Shown: in pieces, positions 6,233 to 6,381 of the stretch | Layout of the letters: every line of letters begins with the position of its first letter | How positions within the stretch are numbered: the first letter of the stretch is position 1 | Source: Chloroflexota bacterium | GTDB taxonomy: Bacteria > Chloroflexota > Dehalococcoidia > Lucifugimonadales > Lucifugimonadaceae | Direction: 5' to 3' | Assembly: GCA_016210435.1 (NCBI GenBank) | Contig: JACQUF010000199.1 | Location: 1 to 6,381, forward strand | Length of the DNA: 6,381 nucleotides | Made by a program: the position numbers and the translations under genes | Notes under the pieces: model-generated | Seen by the model: the letters and a program-made list of their open reading frames with translations, nothing else | The model's database searches: none | What the model was told of the DNA's origin: nothing

Positions 6233-6381
6233 GGGCGGGGAACCCCTCACCCCAGTCCTCTCCCTCATCTGGCCTCCGGCCACCTTCTCCCCGTCGGGGC
6301 GAAGGGTACAGGTGACTTCCCGCAAGGGGCGAGGGCTTTGGGGCCCAGGCAGTCCGCCTGACAGGCTCGGACCCCCGCAAG
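6233..6381. repeat. Palindrome-rich intergenic repeat (REP/RIME-like)
   Basis: The last 149 bases hold no credible gene and are packed with inverted repeats: GGGGCGGGG/CCCC copies (6232-6253), TGGCC-TCC-GGCCA (6270-6282), CCTTC-T-CCCC with GGGG-C-GAAGG (6283-6305), CAGGC/GCCTG (6346-6360) and GTCCG/CGGAC (6352-6372). Read on the minus strand the core runs AGAAGGTGGCCGGAGG then CCAGATGAGGG, the kind of 'GAAGGTGGC...GGATGAGGG' intergenic mosaic repeat widespread in GC-rich bacterial genomes. The element seems to continue past the window edge. Copy number cannot be judged here. Confidence 0.6.
6283..6305. terminator. Strong hairpin after the MFS gene
   Basis: CCTTC-T-CCCC, loop GTC, GGGG-C-GAAGG forms a nine-base-pair stem with one mismatch, 50 bases after the MFS stop. 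It may end the MFS transcript or protect its 3' end, but no T-run follows and it is part of the repeat element, so its role as a terminator is uncertain. Confidence 0.35.

Noticed and set aside
6128..6325. 65-codon minus-strand frame containing LRPDGEKVAGGQMRE
   Set aside because: This peptide is the typical false translation of the intergenic palindromic repeat, and the rest is antisense to the MFS gene.

Overview
This is a GC-rich bacterial chromosomal window with short intergenic gaps, strong G/C bias at third codon positions and two probable TTG start codons. No rRNA, tRNA, CRISPR array, transposase or phage gene was seen. The gene content suggests a free-living, probably environmental bacterium: a long actinobacterial-type glutamine-dependent NAD+ synthetase, a stand-alone pterin-binding methyltransferase of the MetH/AcsE fold, and a CBS protein fused to an EF-Tu domain 2-like barrel. 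A Chloroflexota-like or other poorly sampled lineage is a guess from style only; nothing here fixes the taxonomy.

Layout, left to right. (1) At the left edge, on the minus strand, is the N-terminus of a membrane-anchored or secreted protein that runs off the window. (2) nadE, minus strand, fills 371-2359. Its likely start is TTG, with a Shine-Dalgarno site and a sigma70-like promoter just upstream. (3) Divergent from nadE is a small, very acidic protein of unknown function whose reading frame is broken at a tandem TCGA-TCGA. (4) Next, on the plus strand with a strong ribosome binding site, is a 225-residue protein made of two CBS domains and a C-terminal EF-Tu domain 2-like beta-barrel. (5) Convergent with it, on the minus strand, is a 346-residue pterin-binding (methyltetrahydrofolate:corrinoid-type) methyltransferase, also probably TTG-started, whose Shine-Dalgarno site may be held in a hairpin. 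(6) Divergent from that is a 12-helix MFS exporter. (7) The right end holds a palindrome-rich intergenic repeat containing a strong hairpin.

The genes do not form one obvious operon, because strands alternate at nearly every boundary. They touch NAD+ synthesis, one-carbon/corrinoid metabolism, adenine-nucleotide sensing (CBS) and efflux, but nothing in the sequence shows that they work together. The most unusual points are the CBS/EF-Tu-barrel fusion, the broken acidic gene with its four-base duplication, and the long N-terminal insertion in the methyltransferase.
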